A stretch of 64,000 nucleotides of DNA from Cyclobacteriaceae bacterium (GTDB taxonomy: Bacteria; Bacteroidota; Bacteroidia; Cytophagales; Cyclobacteriaceae): positions 2,217,501 through 2,281,500 of the forward strand of contig CP075525.1 in NCBI GenBank assembly GCA_025808415.1, written 5' to 3'. A program made the translations under genes and the position numbers. Every line of letters begins with the position of its first letter. Position 1 is the stretch's first letter. Under the pieces are notes generated by a model. The model did no database searches and was not told the DNA's origin. It worked only from the letters and a program-made list of their open reading frames with translations. Shown in pieces: positions 37,922-45,624 of this stretch.

Positions 37922-38839
37922 GTGTATTCCGAGCAAAATCATATCACAGAAGAACAAGAAAAGCAAAACAAGCGAATAGCATTAGCTACTACTATTGGCG
38001 TGCACGGTTTGTTATTGCTTGCTTTCCTGTTTGTAGTCGCCTGGCGCGCACCAAATCCACCGCTTCCGGAATATGGAATAGAATTAAATTTCGGAACCGA
38101 TGATGTTGGCTCGGGACCGGTACAGCCAACAGAACCAGCGGGCTCAACGCAACCTTCGCAAGATGAAGTAGAGCAAGCCAAGAATGATCAGCAACAAGTG
38201 GAAGAGAAACCCCAGGTAGAAGAATCAAAACCTCAGGAAGCTAAACCAATTGAGCAACCGGTTGTGACCAAACAGGAAAGCCCGGTAACGCTTAAAGAAG
38301 AAAAGAAAGTTGACCCTAAGCCGGTTGAAAAGCCTAAGGAAAGGGAACAAAAAGAAGTTGTAAAAACAGAAACGAAGCCCAAAGAAACGGTTACCGAAGC
38401 TAAGAGCGCCACCAAGACAACTGCGGATAAAACTACAACAGACAATAAAGAAGGTAAGCCGGTTAGTCATGGTGATGACGCCAACAAAACAGGCGATAAA
38501 GGTGACCCGAAAGGTAAAATTGATGCCGATGCACTTTATGGCAAACAAGGTGGTGGGGCAGGAGGTGCAGGACTTGATATTGAAGGATGGACTTGGGATT
38601 ATATTCCAAAACCAACTATTCCAAGTAGTGAATCCGGGGGGCGTATTGTGTTTGAAATAAGAGTTGATGCTGCGGGTGAACTAGAAGGTTACAAAGTAAT
38701 TGTAAATACTTTGCACACGAAAGAGGCTGAGTATGCTTGTCGAGAGGCCATTGAAAAGCTAACTTTTACGAAAAAAGATGGGGCAATCATACGTTCGACA
38801 ACAACTGGTACAATTACCTTTCTTATCCGGTCGAACTGA
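37922..38839 (+). CDS. TonB/TolA-family energy-transducing protein
   Basis: A 305-residue protein. A short cytoplasmic N-terminus is followed by one transmembrane anchor at about 23-42 (ATTIGVHGLLLLAFLFVVAW, with the SxxxH-like GVHG pattern). A long P/K/E-rich periplasmic spacer runs over about 60-200 (PVEKPKEREQKEVVKTETKP). A glycine-rich hinge precedes a C-terminal TonB-like domain at about 225-305 (GGRIVFEIRVDAAGELEGYK). GTG at 37922 is the only plausible start upstream of the anchor. With the two genes before it, it forms a complete proton-motive-force transducer. TonB and TolA are hard to separate by sequence; no tolB or pal is adjacent. Confidence 0.88.
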   Translation: MYSEQNHITEEQEKQNKRIALATTIGVHGLLLLAFLFVVAWRAPNPPLPEYGIELNFGTDDVGSGPVQPTEPAGSTQPSQDEVEQAKNDQQQVEEKPQVEESKPQEAKPIEQPVVTKQESPVTLKEEKKVDPKPVEKPKEREQKEVVKTETKPKETVTEAKSATKTTADKTTTDNKEGKPVSHGDDANKTGDKGDPKGKIDADALYGKQGGGAGGAGLDIEGWTWDYIPKPTIPSSESGGRIVFEIRVDAAGELEGYKVIVNTLHTKEAEYACREAIEKLTFTKKDGAIIRSTTTGTITFLIRSN

Positions 38840-38900
38840 TTCAAGAATAGGAAGGGACATTTTAATTCACTATTGAATAAAATTATAGGTATATTCGTTT

Positions 38901-39140
38901 ATGGACATCGTACAAAAAAAAATTCAGCTTATCGAGTGGCTTACCCGGGTAGAGGATGAAGAGCTCATTCGGATTATTGAACAAGTCCGAAAGGATTCAG
39001 TAAACGATACCTATAAAACTAGAACTCCATCTTCTTTAGCAGAAATTGAAAAGAAATTAGATCGGGCAGAAGCTGACATCGCGTCAGGACGTATCTATTC
39101 TCAGCGAGATATTGAGACTTATTTTAAACGAAAGGATTAA
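38901..39140 (+). CDS. probable antitoxin of a ParE/RelE-type module
   Basis: A 79-residue acidic, helical protein. The N-terminal part (IQLIEWLTRVEDEELIRIIE) resembles small antitoxin dimerisation helices seen in Bacteroidota. The C-terminal segment (DIASGRIYSQRDIETYFKRK) is the kind of tail that wraps the cognate toxin. It lies three bases upstream of a RelE/ParE-like gene, the usual antitoxin-first order. A helix-turn-helix or ribbon-helix-helix is not obvious, so autoregulation cannot be judged. Confidence 0.75.
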   Translation: MDIVQKKIQLIEWLTRVEDEELIRIIEQVRKDSVNDTYKTRTPSSLAEIEKKLDRAEADIASGRIYSQRDIETYFKRKD

Positions 39141-39143
39141 AAT

Positions 39144-39461
39144 TTGATCGTTGCCCGAGTAATCTGGACGGAAGAGGCATTCGTGGATTTGGAATGTATT
39201 CATGAGTTTATAGCCCAGCACTCACCAAAAAACGCTCATCAAATTATCCAAAACATACTTTCCCGCACACATCAGCTTGAAGAGTTTCCGCAATCAGGGG
39301 CTATCGAGCAGACTTTGGTCAAAAGAAATCAAGAGTACAGATACCTTGTAGAAGGTAATTATAAAATTATTTATAGTTATCATGCCCAAATTCAAACGGT
39401 ATACATTAAAGTAATATTTGATACACGAAGCGATCCGGAAGAATTGTTGAAAGTAACTTAA
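39144..39461 (+). CDS. ParE/RelE superfamily toxin
   Basis: A 105-residue protein of the ParE/RelE fold. Diagnostic segments are VIWTEEAFVDLECIHEFIAQ (residues about 6-25), LEEFPQSGAI (about 49-58), YRYLVEGNYKIIYSY (about 70-84) and the final strand VIFDTRSDPEEL (about 91-102). Toxins of this fold act either on DNA gyrase (ParE) or as ribosome-dependent mRNA nucleases (RelE). FDTR followed by an acidic tail and the central EGNYKIIY strand are closer to ParE. The start is TTG at 39144; no ATG is available. The pair sits between the TonB-like gene and folC. Confidence 0.82.
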   Translation: MIVARVIWTEEAFVDLECIHEFIAQHSPKNAHQIIQNILSRTHQLEEFPQSGAIEQTLVKRNQEYRYLVEGNYKIIYSYHAQIQTVYIKVIFDTRSDPEELLKVT

Positions 39462-39471
39462 GAAACTCACA

Positions 39472-39503
39472 TTTGGAATTTGGCGGTATCCCATGCAGTT
39501 TTG
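39472..39503 (+). promoter_or_regulatory. possible promoter for folC
   Basis: TTTG at 39472-39475, a 20-base spacer, then CAGTTTTG at 39496-39503, which fits TAnnTTTG except for its first base. Transcription would begin about 39510, right at the preferred folC ATG, and would exclude the upstream ATG at 39493. Confidence 0.4.
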
Positions 39504-39510
39504 CGCCTGC

Positions 39511-40785
39511 ATGACCTACCAGCAAACGCTCGATTTTCTATACGCCAGCTTACCGATGTTTCAACGGGTGGGGGCTGTTGCGTATAAAAAGGATCTTACC
39601 AACACCCTGGAACTTTGCCGCATGCTGGGTGATCCGCACCGTAAATTCAAGAGTATACATGTAGCCGGTACAAATGGAAAAGGAAGCACTTCCCATATGC
39701 TGGCATCTGTATTGCAATCTGCAGGATATAAAACCGGACTATACACATCACCTCATTTAAAATCCTTTACGGAGAGGATTAAGATTAACGGAGAGGAAGT
39801 GACAGAGCAATTTGTAATTGACTTTGTAGAACGGATTAAGCCACACATCGAAACACTCAGGCCTTCTTTTTTTGAGATCACGGTAGCCATGGCCTTTGAT
39901 TATTTTGCCAGGCACCCGGTAGATATAGCCGTAATTGAAACCGGGTTAGGCGGCCGGCTGGATTCAACGAATGTTATCACACCAGTCGTTTCTGTGATTA
40001 CCAACATCGGTTACGATCATATGGATTTATTGGGCAATACCCTGGAACAAATCGCCACGGAAAAAGCCGGTATAATTAAACAGGATGTTCCGGTAGTCAT
40101 CAGCGAAACACAACCTGATCTTGCTGGTTTATTCAAGTCGGTTGCGCGTGCACATGCAGCAAGAATACATTTTGCCGATGAAGATATTACATGCAGGAGA
40201 ACTTCTACGGGTGTAATGGAGTGTTCTGTAAACCATGTTAATGAATCCTTTAATCTTCCACTTCTTGGCAACTACCAACAGCGAAACGTTTCGGGTGTTT
40301 TAAAAGCCCTGCAGGTACTGCAAAGCCTTGGTTATTCGATTAGTCTTGATCAGATTAAGCATGGGCTTGAACATGTGGTTACACAAACCGGATTAAAGGG
40401 GCGCTGGCAGCAACTTGGTCAAGCTCCGCTTACCGTATGCGACACAGGGCATAATATTGATGGCGTTAAAATGATTGTAGAACAAATTGAAACACTCGAC
40501 TACAGAAGATTGCATATGGTATGGGGAATGGTGAAAGATAAGGATCGCGAAGCCATCCTGAATGTATTGCCACGTGAGGCCTGTTATTATTTTTGCCAGG
40601 CCAATATACCACGTGCCTTAGATGCCCATACGCTGGCCAATGAAGCCATGGAGTTTATGCTTATGGGAGAAGTAGTGCCGGATGTTAACGAAGCCTTGAG
40701 CAAAGCAAGGTCGCGGGCATCGGCTGAAGATTTAATATTTATTGGTGGCAGCACCTTTGTGGTGGCAGCGTTAAATGAGCTTTAG
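39511..40785 (+). CDS. folC: bifunctional folylpolyglutamate synthase / dihydrofolate synthase
   Basis: A 424-residue Mur-ligase-family enzyme that joins glutamate to dihydropteroate and extends folate polyglutamate tails. The ATP loop is VAGTNGKGSTSHML (residues about 46-59). Other family motifs are YTSPHLKSFTERI (about 73-85), IETGLGGRLDSTNVI (about 143-157), NIGYDHMDLLG (about 164-174) and TGHNIDGV (about 310-317). An upstream in-frame ATG at 39493 adds six residues with no homology to the family; I choose the ATG at 39511, where the conserved MTYQQTLDFLYASLP begins. trmB follows five bases later, so they are probably co-transcribed. Confidence 0.94.
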   Translation: MTYQQTLDFLYASLPMFQRVGAVAYKKDLTNTLELCRMLGDPHRKFKSIHVAGTNGKGSTSHMLASVLQSAGYKTGLYTSPHLKSFTERIKINGEEVTEQFVIDFVERIKPHIETLRPSFFEITVAMAFDYFARHPVDIAVIETGLGGRLDSTNVITPVVSVITNIGYDHMDLLGNTLEQIATEKAGIIKQDVPVVISETQPDLAGLFKSVARAHAARIHFADEDITCRRTSTGVMECSVNHVNESFNLPLLGNYQQRNVSGVLKALQVLQSLGYSISLDQIKHGLEHVVTQTGLKGRWQQLGQAPLTVCDTGHNIDGVKMIVEQIETLDYRRLHMVWGMVKDKDREAILNVLPREACYYFCQANIPRALDAHTLANEAMEFMLMGEVVPDVNEALSKARSRASAEDLIFIGGSTFVVAALNEL

Positions 40786-40790
40786 GTAAC

Positions 40791-41453
40791 ATGAAAAGAA
40801 AGCAAGAACGGTTTAGGATAATTGAAGAGCGTGACAATGTGCTTGAGCCAACTAAACCGTTGTTCAGACAAATAAAAGGAAACTGGCTTACCGGCTATTT
40901 TAAAAACACAAATCCCATTTCCGTTGAGTTGGCTTGTGGCAGGGGAGAGTATACCGTAGGCCTTGCATCGCTTTTTCCGGACCGGAACTTTATTGGTGTT
41001 GACATAAAAGGCGAGCGTATCTGGAAGGGGAGTACAATAGCCGTTGAGAAGCAACTGGCCAACGTTGCTTTCCTTCGAACTCAAATCCTGCACATCGAGA
41101 ATTTTTTTGACCGGGAAGAAATTGATGAACTCTGGCTTACTTTTCCGGATCCACGGCCGCGCAAGCGCGACATTAAGCGCAGGCTTACGAGCCCCCGGTT
41201 TCTTGAAATGTATAAGCGATTGGTTCGGCCTGGAGGAATTGTTCGTTTAAAAACCGACAACACAAGTCTCTTTCAATATACCCTTGAGGAGTTGGAGAAC
41301 CGGTCGGACATTACTGACCTTGTGTATACCTTTGATCTGTACCAATCGGATTTACGGCCCGAATGTTTTGATATTAAAACACGGTATGAAGAAGCATTTG
41401 CCAGTCAGGGAGAAACCATAAAGTACCTTCGGTTCAGGTTTGCTTATACCTAG
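40791..41453 (+). CDS. trmB: tRNA (guanine-N7-)-methyltransferase
   Basis: A 220-residue SAM-dependent enzyme that makes m7G46 in the variable loop of tRNAs. The SAM motif is VELACGRGEYTVGLA (residues about 45-59), then NFIGVDIKGERIWKG (about 65-79). The catalytic TrmB signature LTFPDPRPRKRDIKRRL (about 119-135) is complete, with the key aspartate of FPDP. LVRPGGIVRLKTDN (about 144-157) is motif V/VI. Length is normal for TrmB. It begins five bases after the folC stop. A 184-base spacer with inverted repeats follows. Confidence 0.95.
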   Translation: MKRKQERFRIIEERDNVLEPTKPLFRQIKGNWLTGYFKNTNPISVELACGRGEYTVGLASLFPDRNFIGVDIKGERIWKGSTIAVEKQLANVAFLRTQILHIENFFDREEIDELWLTFPDPRPRKRDIKRRLTSPRFLEMYKRLVRPGGIVRLKTDNTSLFQYTLEELENRSDITDLVYTFDLYQSDLRPECFDIKTRYEEAFASQGETIKYLRFRFAYT

Positions 41454-41525
41454 ATCCAAAACCTATAACTACCCGGTGCATCGTTAGCGTAATTAAATCA
41501 CTTTTAAAGGGTAACAATTCGGTAA

Positions 41526-41546
41526 TACGCCATTGAAGCTGGCGTA
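41526..41546. repeat. perfect inverted repeat overlapping a promoter -33 element
   Basis: TACGCCA at 41526-41532 and TGGCGTA at 41540-41546 are exactly complementary around the seven-base centre TTGAAGC. The centre contains the TTG of the downstream promoter, so it could be an operator. A weak terminator for trmB is the alternative, but there is no T-run. Confidence 0.45.
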
Positions 41547-41566
41547 ATGGCATGACTTTACTTTTG
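41533..41566 (+). promoter_or_regulatory. promoter for the LpxH-like / glycosyltransferase pair
   Basis: TTG at 41533-41535, a long 23-base spacer, then TACTTTTG at 41559-41566, a full match to TAnnTTTG. Transcription would start near 41573, giving a 65-base leader that contains a hairpin. Confidence 0.55.
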
Positions 41567-41595
41567 CATGAAAGAACTTCTTTAAGGTTTAGGTT

Positions 41596-41626
41596 ACCTG
41601 GAGGCCTTTAGTCTCCAGGTTTCTTT
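41596..41626 (+). promoter_or_regulatory. hairpin in the leader of the LpxH-like gene
   Basis: Arms ACCTGGAG (41596-41603) and CTCCAGGT (41613-41620) pair perfectly around a nine-base loop and are followed by TTCTTT. It lies 18 bases before the ATG at 41638, within the predicted leader. It may be an attenuator-like element or a trmB terminator. Confidence 0.45.
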
Positions 41627-41637
41627 ATATCCGCTGC

Positions 41638-42492
41638 ATGAGTAAAAGAAAGAAGCGCGAGCTCGACATTGTAGTTTTATCCGACATCCACCTGGGCACT
41701 TACGGTTGCCATGCCGAAGAGCTTCTCCGCTACCTCAAAACCATCAAGCCAAAAAAGCTCATTCTTAATGGCGACATTATTGATATGTGGCAGTTCAGCA
41801 AGCACTACTGGCCCAAAGCTCACATGCAGGTGATAAAGCACATTACCGGGTTGCTCACCAAAGGCACTAAAATCATTTACCTGACCGGCAACCATGATGA
41901 GATGCTGCGCAAATTTGCCGGTTTTAAGTTGGGATCATTCCAGATTGAGAACAAGGTGGTACTGAAGCTAAATGGTAAGCGCGCCTGGATTTTCCATGGC
42001 GATGTATTTGATGTTACCATGAAATATTCAAAATGGCTGGCCAAACTCGGTGCAGTGGGGTATGATACCTTAATCCTTATCAACACGTTTGTAAACTGGT
42101 GCCTGACCCGCTTTGGTCGTCAAAAAATATCGTTATCGAAACGGGTGAAAGACAGTGTTAAAACCGCAGTAAAGTTTATCAACGATTTTGAGAAGACAGC
42201 AGCCGACATAGCCATTTCAAACGGCTACGACTATGTTGTTTGTGGCCACATCCATCAACCGGAAATCAGGAAAATTGAAACCGATAAAGGTGAAGTTATG
42301 TATTTAAATTCGGGCGACTGGATTGAAAATCTTACAGCTTTGGAGTATGACGGCACAAGCTGGAGTGTTTACCGCTACAAAAATGATGCACACGCCAAAG
42401 CCATGAAATTGCCTAAACGCCTGAGAAGTAAATTGGATAATGACGAAATTTTCCGAGACTTGGTAAACGAATTCCTGCTCGCCAAAAAGTGA
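41638..42492 (+). CDS. LpxH-like UDP-2,3-diacylglucosamine diphosphatase family metallophosphoesterase
   Basis: A 284-residue calcineurin-like phosphoesterase. The metal ligands appear in order: LSDIHLG (residues about 14-20), NGDIIDMWQF (about 44-53), TGNHDEM (about 82-88), HGDVFD (about 120-125) and CGHIHQPE (about 202-209). LpxH hydrolyses UDP-2,3-diacylglucosamine to lipid X in lipid A synthesis at the inner membrane. This protein is longer than classical LpxH (about 240 residues) and belongs to a Bacteroidota subgroup whose exact substrate I cannot confirm. Its stop overlaps the start of a glycosyltransferase gene by four bases (GTGA), which supports a glycolipid-related role. Confidence 0.8.
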   Translation: MSKRKKRELDIVVLSDIHLGTYGCHAEELLRYLKTIKPKKLILNGDIIDMWQFSKHYWPKAHMQVIKHITGLLTKGTKIIYLTGNHDEMLRKFAGFKLGSFQIENKVVLKLNGKRAWIFHGDVFDVTMKYSKWLAKLGAVGYDTLILINTFVNWCLTRFGRQKISLSKRVKDSVKTAVKFINDFEKTAADIAISNGYDYVVCGHIHQPEIRKIETDKGEVMYLNSGDWIENLTALEYDGTSWSVYRYKNDAHAKAMKLPKRLRSKLDNDEIFRDLVNEFLLAKK

Positions 42493-43484
42493 AAATATTA
42501 TATGCCATACAAGGAACCGGCAACGGCCATGTAGCCCGCGCGTTGGATGTCGTACCCATTTTAAAGGAATATGGGGATCTTGATATTTTTTTAAGTGGCG
42601 CACAGGCCGATATCAAACTGCCATTTCCGGTGAAGTATAAATCAAAAGGCCTGAGTTTTTTCTTTGGCAAATCAGGTGGTATCGATTTCCTTAAAACGTT
42701 CAAGCAAAACAGTTCGAAGGAAGTTTACCGCGAGATCAAAAAATTTCCGGCTGAAAAGTATGACCTGGTTATAAATGATTTCGAGCCAATATCGGCTTGG
42801 GCTGCCCGAAAAAAGAAAATCCCCTGCGTTGCCCTCAGTCACCAATCGGCTTTGCTTTCCAATAAAGTGCCACAACCCAAACATTTTGATCCGGTAGGGG
42901 AATGGATTTTGAACAATTATGCCCCGGCCGATGCTTCGGTAGGTTTTCATTTTGCCCGCTTCGATAAAGCCATCTACACACCAGTTATCCGGTCTTCTAT
43001 CCGGCAGGCCAACATAAAAAAGGGTGAACATTATACGGTTTATCTTCCTGCTTATGACGACCGGAAGCTTGTGCCGTTGCTGGCGCGTGTGCCCAACGTT
43101 CGTTGGCACATTTTTTCAAAGCATGCGCATAAACCTTACCATATAGGGCAGCTTTCTGTTTACCCGGTGAATAATGAAGAATTTGTAGCCAGTATGGTTT
43201 CATCCAAAGGTATTTTGTGTGGTGCCGGATTTGAAACCCCTGCTGAAGCCTTGTTCTTAGGTAAGAAACTAATGGTGGTACCCATGAAGAAGCAGTACGA
43301 ACAACACTACAATGCCGAAGCACTTCGCGATTTGGGTGTTCCCGTGCTTAAGAACATCAAAAAGAAGCGACTTCCGAAAATCGTAGAGTGGATTGAATCA
43401 AAACAAAAAATCGAAATCAATTACCCCGACTCCACCCAGGAAGCTATTGAACATGCCCTTCGGCTTGGCGGTTACTCGTTTTAG
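42489..43484 (+). CDS. glycosyltransferase of the MJ1255/VC2487 type
   Basis: A 331-residue GT-B-fold enzyme. The N-terminus KILYAIQGTGNGHVARALDV (residues 2-21) is the glycine-rich loop of MurG-like and MJ1255-like transferases, and the donor-binding part shows GAGFETPAEALFLGKKLMVV (about 256-275) with the E/Q pattern that binds the nucleotide sugar. No membrane helix. GTG at 42489 is the start, within the stop of the LpxH-like gene. The donor and acceptor are unknown; coupling to a lipid A-type phosphoesterase suggests glycosylation of a lipid at the cytoplasmic face of the inner membrane. Confidence 0.82.
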   Translation: MKILYAIQGTGNGHVARALDVVPILKEYGDLDIFLSGAQADIKLPFPVKYKSKGLSFFFGKSGGIDFLKTFKQNSSKEVYREIKKFPAEKYDLVINDFEPISAWAARKKKIPCVALSHQSALLSNKVPQPKHFDPVGEWILNNYAPADASVGFHFARFDKAIYTPVIRSSIRQANIKKGEHYTVYLPAYDDRKLVPLLARVPNVRWHIFSKHAHKPYHIGQLSVYPVNNEEFVASMVSSKGILCGAGFETPAEALFLGKKLMVVPMKKQYEQHYNAEALRDLGVPVLKNIKKKRLPKIVEWIESKQKIEINYPDSTQEAIEHALRLGGYSF

Positions 43485-43576
43485 CCAGAGGCTGAATTAA
43501 AATATTTAATTCTGCGGTAATGCGATTGTAAACTCCTGTTAACGTTTGTGCCATACTTTTCCGAAACACTGTTGCT

Positions 43577-44263
43577 ATGTCGGAAAAGAAACCGTTGCGG
43601 GTATTGGTGGTGGATGATGACCGGGATATTCTTGAGTTGTTGAAGTATAATTTGTGGAAGGAGGGGTATAAAGTAAAAGTGCTGGAAGAAAGCTCCAAGG
43701 CCATTAAGGCAGCAAAATCCTTTTCGCCCGATTTAATTGTACTTGATTTAATGATGCCGCACCCTAACGGTATTGAGCTTTGTCGTGAACTTAGAAAGAT
43801 GAAGCAGTTTGAGGATACCTACATTTTTTTCCTTACCGCTAAATCAGAACCTTACTATCAGCAAGCCGCCCTGGATACCGGAGCCGATGACTACATCGAA
43901 AAAATTATGGGGCTGCGTTCACTTACGCATAAAATCGCTGCGGTACTTAAAAAGGATTATGTTATCCGTAAAGGCGAAGCCGAGCTTGCCGTAGGTAAAA
44001 TTGTTCTAAAACGAAAGAAATTCCTGGTGCAGGTGGGTGAGCAGGATGTTGCTTTGAATAAACCGGAATTTGAAGTGCTTTTCTTTTTGGCTCAAAATCA
44101 TGGGAAAGTTGTAAATAAAAGTTCACTGCTCCAGTTTTTGTGGGGCTCTGAATTGTTCCTTTCAGAATCATCGCTTGATCTTTATATCGATAGCCTGGAG
44201 CAAAAGCTGGGCAAGGGGTATATCCATCGAAACGATGAGGGGCAATACAGCTTCCGGGTTTAA
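43577..44263 (+). CDS. OmpR-family response regulator with atypical DNA-binding helix (orphan)
   Basis: A 228-residue receiver plus winged-helix protein. Receiver: acidic pocket VVDDD (11-15), phospho-acceptor D57 (VLDLMMP), switch T87 and K109, but the usual KP is KI. The winged helix spans about 130-228 (NKPEFEVLFFLAQNHGKVVN, SLLQFLWG). The predicted recognition helix (about 197-211, ESSLDLYIDSLEQKL) has D, Y and E where OmpR proteins usually have basic residues (typically RTVDVHIRRLRKKL), and the wing is acidic (RNDEGQYSF). No kinase gene is adjacent. It overlaps the convergent TrpF-like gene by four bases. DNA binding may be weak or unusual. Confidence 0.85.
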   Translation: MSEKKPLRVLVVDDDRDILELLKYNLWKEGYKVKVLEESSKAIKAAKSFSPDLIVLDLMMPHPNGIELCRELRKMKQFEDTYIFFLTAKSEPYYQQAALDTGADDYIEKIMGLRSLTHKIAAVLKKDYVIRKGEAELAVGKIVLKRKKFLVQVGEQDVALNKPEFEVLFFLAQNHGKVVNKSSLLQFLWGSELFLSESSLDLYIDSLEQKLGKGYIHRNDEGQYSFRV

Positions 44264-44853
44264 TCCTGGTCAAGCCTGTCTAAAACTGCTGACAGGGTAT
44301 CGTAACTTTTGTAACCAGCCTTCTCTTCTGCAGAACCTTTCAGCGAAATACCAACTCGGGGCGTATTTCTAATAAACTCAACATCAGGCTCAACCCCAGT
44401 TTCAACGTCAAGTAATACCATAAAATGACTGGAAATCTCCCTGATTATACTTTTATCAGTACTGGCCGGTACCTGAAGAATTTTAATAACAGATTTAAAG
44501 TCGCGCAGCACAGCAGGTTGGTCGTAATACTGCTCTGCCTGCAACGCCAAAACGAGTGGAATATCTTTTGGCCTGAGCTTCAGCAACTCATGACAGGATA
44601 GTTCGATCATATCGGGCTGATAGTTCTCAAGCAAAGTATGGTATTCTTCAGGATTATCGATACCATAAATTTCAAGAACCACCTTCGGCCCCACAAACCA
44701 CCCGCGCAGTTCCTGAAATTGAATTGGATTAATGTAGTCCGGTTTTCCTTCTACGCCATTGAAACCAAGCAGTTCCACGCCCATGCCGGCACAATACCGT
44801 GCATCACTCAGGTTGGTAATACTGCCTACTTTAACCGTTGTTTTTAAGCCCAT
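44260..44853 (-). CDS. TrpF-like (phosphoribosylanthranilate isomerase-like) protein lacking the catalytic cysteine
   Basis: A 197-residue beta/alpha-barrel protein that reads like TrpF: VKVGSITNLSDARYCAGMGV (residues 7-26) aligns to the usual KxCGIT...DA...A...GAD...GF. In true TrpF the first strand ends in a catalytic cysteine (KICGIT or KVCGMT); here it is V-G-S. The C-terminal phosphate-binding part (GVEPDVEFIRNTPRVGISLK, about 153-172) is also loose. There are no other trp genes nearby. It is probably a non-catalytic or repurposed paralogue conserved in Bacteroidota. The minus-strand ATG at 44853 is followed directly by the conserved strand. The stop overlaps the regulator gene. Confidence 0.7.
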   Translation of the reverse strand: MGLKTTVKVGSITNLSDARYCAGMGVELLGFNGVEGKPDYINPIQFQELRGWFVGPKVVLEIYGIDNPEEYHTLLENYQPDMIELSCHELLKLRPKDIPLVLALQAEQYYDQPAVLRDFKSVIKILQVPASTDKSIIREISSHFMVLLDVETGVEPDVEFIRNTPRVGISLKGSAEEKAGYKSYDTLSAVLDRLDQD

Positions 44854-44871
44854 GCTAAATCGGTATCTTTG
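44838..44871 (+). promoter_or_regulatory. promoter for the lipoprotein/protease pair
   Basis: TTG at 44838-44840, a 23-base spacer, then TATCTTTG at 44864-44871, a full match to TAnnTTTG. It starts inside the 5' end of the opposing TrpF-like gene. The 70-base leader holds a repeated ATTCCAGG and could form a small stem (CAGGAC with GTCCTG). Confidence 0.55.
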
Positions 44872-44946
44872 GGGTTAGACTAAATAAGATTCCAGGACTG
44901 GTTACGTTTTATTCCAGGTCCTGAATTACTAAAAAACAACTGACAC

Positions 44947-45624
44947 TTGAAACGGTTTATCACATATTTCATTGTATTGTTATTACTAATGGCCGCTTGC
45001 CATGACGGTGAAAACCTTCGGGCCAGGGATGAGGAATACTTTCCATTGCAAGTGGGCTCTTTTCAGGTTTATGCTGTAGAAGAAATACGCTATACGGCAT
45101 TTAATCCACCGGAATCGCTTGCGTACGATCTGAAAGTGGAGATTGTCGATTCTTTTACCAACTCCGAAGGCGGTGTCACTTACATACAGCACCGCAGTAC
45201 AAGAATGAATGAGGAAGATCCATGGGTTTTCAACGAAACATGGTCGGTTCGAAGGACCAGTCAGTTTGCTATTGCAACGGAGGGTAATACTTCGTACGTA
45301 AAGCTCATTTTTCCACTACAACGCGGGTCAAAGTGGAACGGAAACTTGTTTAATGGTTTAAGTGTGGATGAATATACATTACAAAGTAAAGGTGAAGTGT
45401 TTGCTGCAGGCAATGGGCTTACCTTTTCCCATGCGGCTGTGGTAACCCAGAATAATGAAAGCAATTTGGTATTTAAAGATGAACGGATTGAAGTGTATAG
45501 CCCAGGCCTTGGGCTGGTGTTTAAGGAAAGCAAAGTCTGGAGTTACAATTGTTCCGGTGGTACTTGTACCGGGCAGATAAACAGTGGAAAATACTTGAAG
45601 CAAGTGTTGAAAGAGCATGGATAG
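44947..45624 (+). CDS. conserved lipoprotein of unknown function
   Basis: A 225-residue lipoprotein. The N-terminus KRFITYFIVLLLLMAAC is a strong type II signal peptide with lipobox LMAAC (lipidated Cys18). The mature part is beta-rich, starts with a charged stretch (HDGENLRARDEEYFPLQVGS) and contains WNGNLFNG and GLGLVFKESKVW, a pattern seen in Bacteroidota surface or periplasmic lipoproteins of unknown role. TTG at 44947 is the only start that keeps the signal peptide. It overlaps the protease gene by eight bases, so the two are translationally linked; it might be a chaperone or anchor for that protease, but this is conjecture. Confidence 0.75.
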   Translation: MKRFITYFIVLLLLMAACHDGENLRARDEEYFPLQVGSFQVYAVEEIRYTAFNPPESLAYDLKVEIVDSFTNSEGGVTYIQHRSTRMNEEDPWVFNETWSVRRTSQFAIATEGNTSYVKLIFPLQRGSKWNGNLFNGLSVDEYTLQSKGEVFAAGNGLTFSHAAVVTQNNESNLVFKDERIEVYSPGLGLVFKESKVWSYNCSGGTCTGQINSGKYLKQVLKEHG

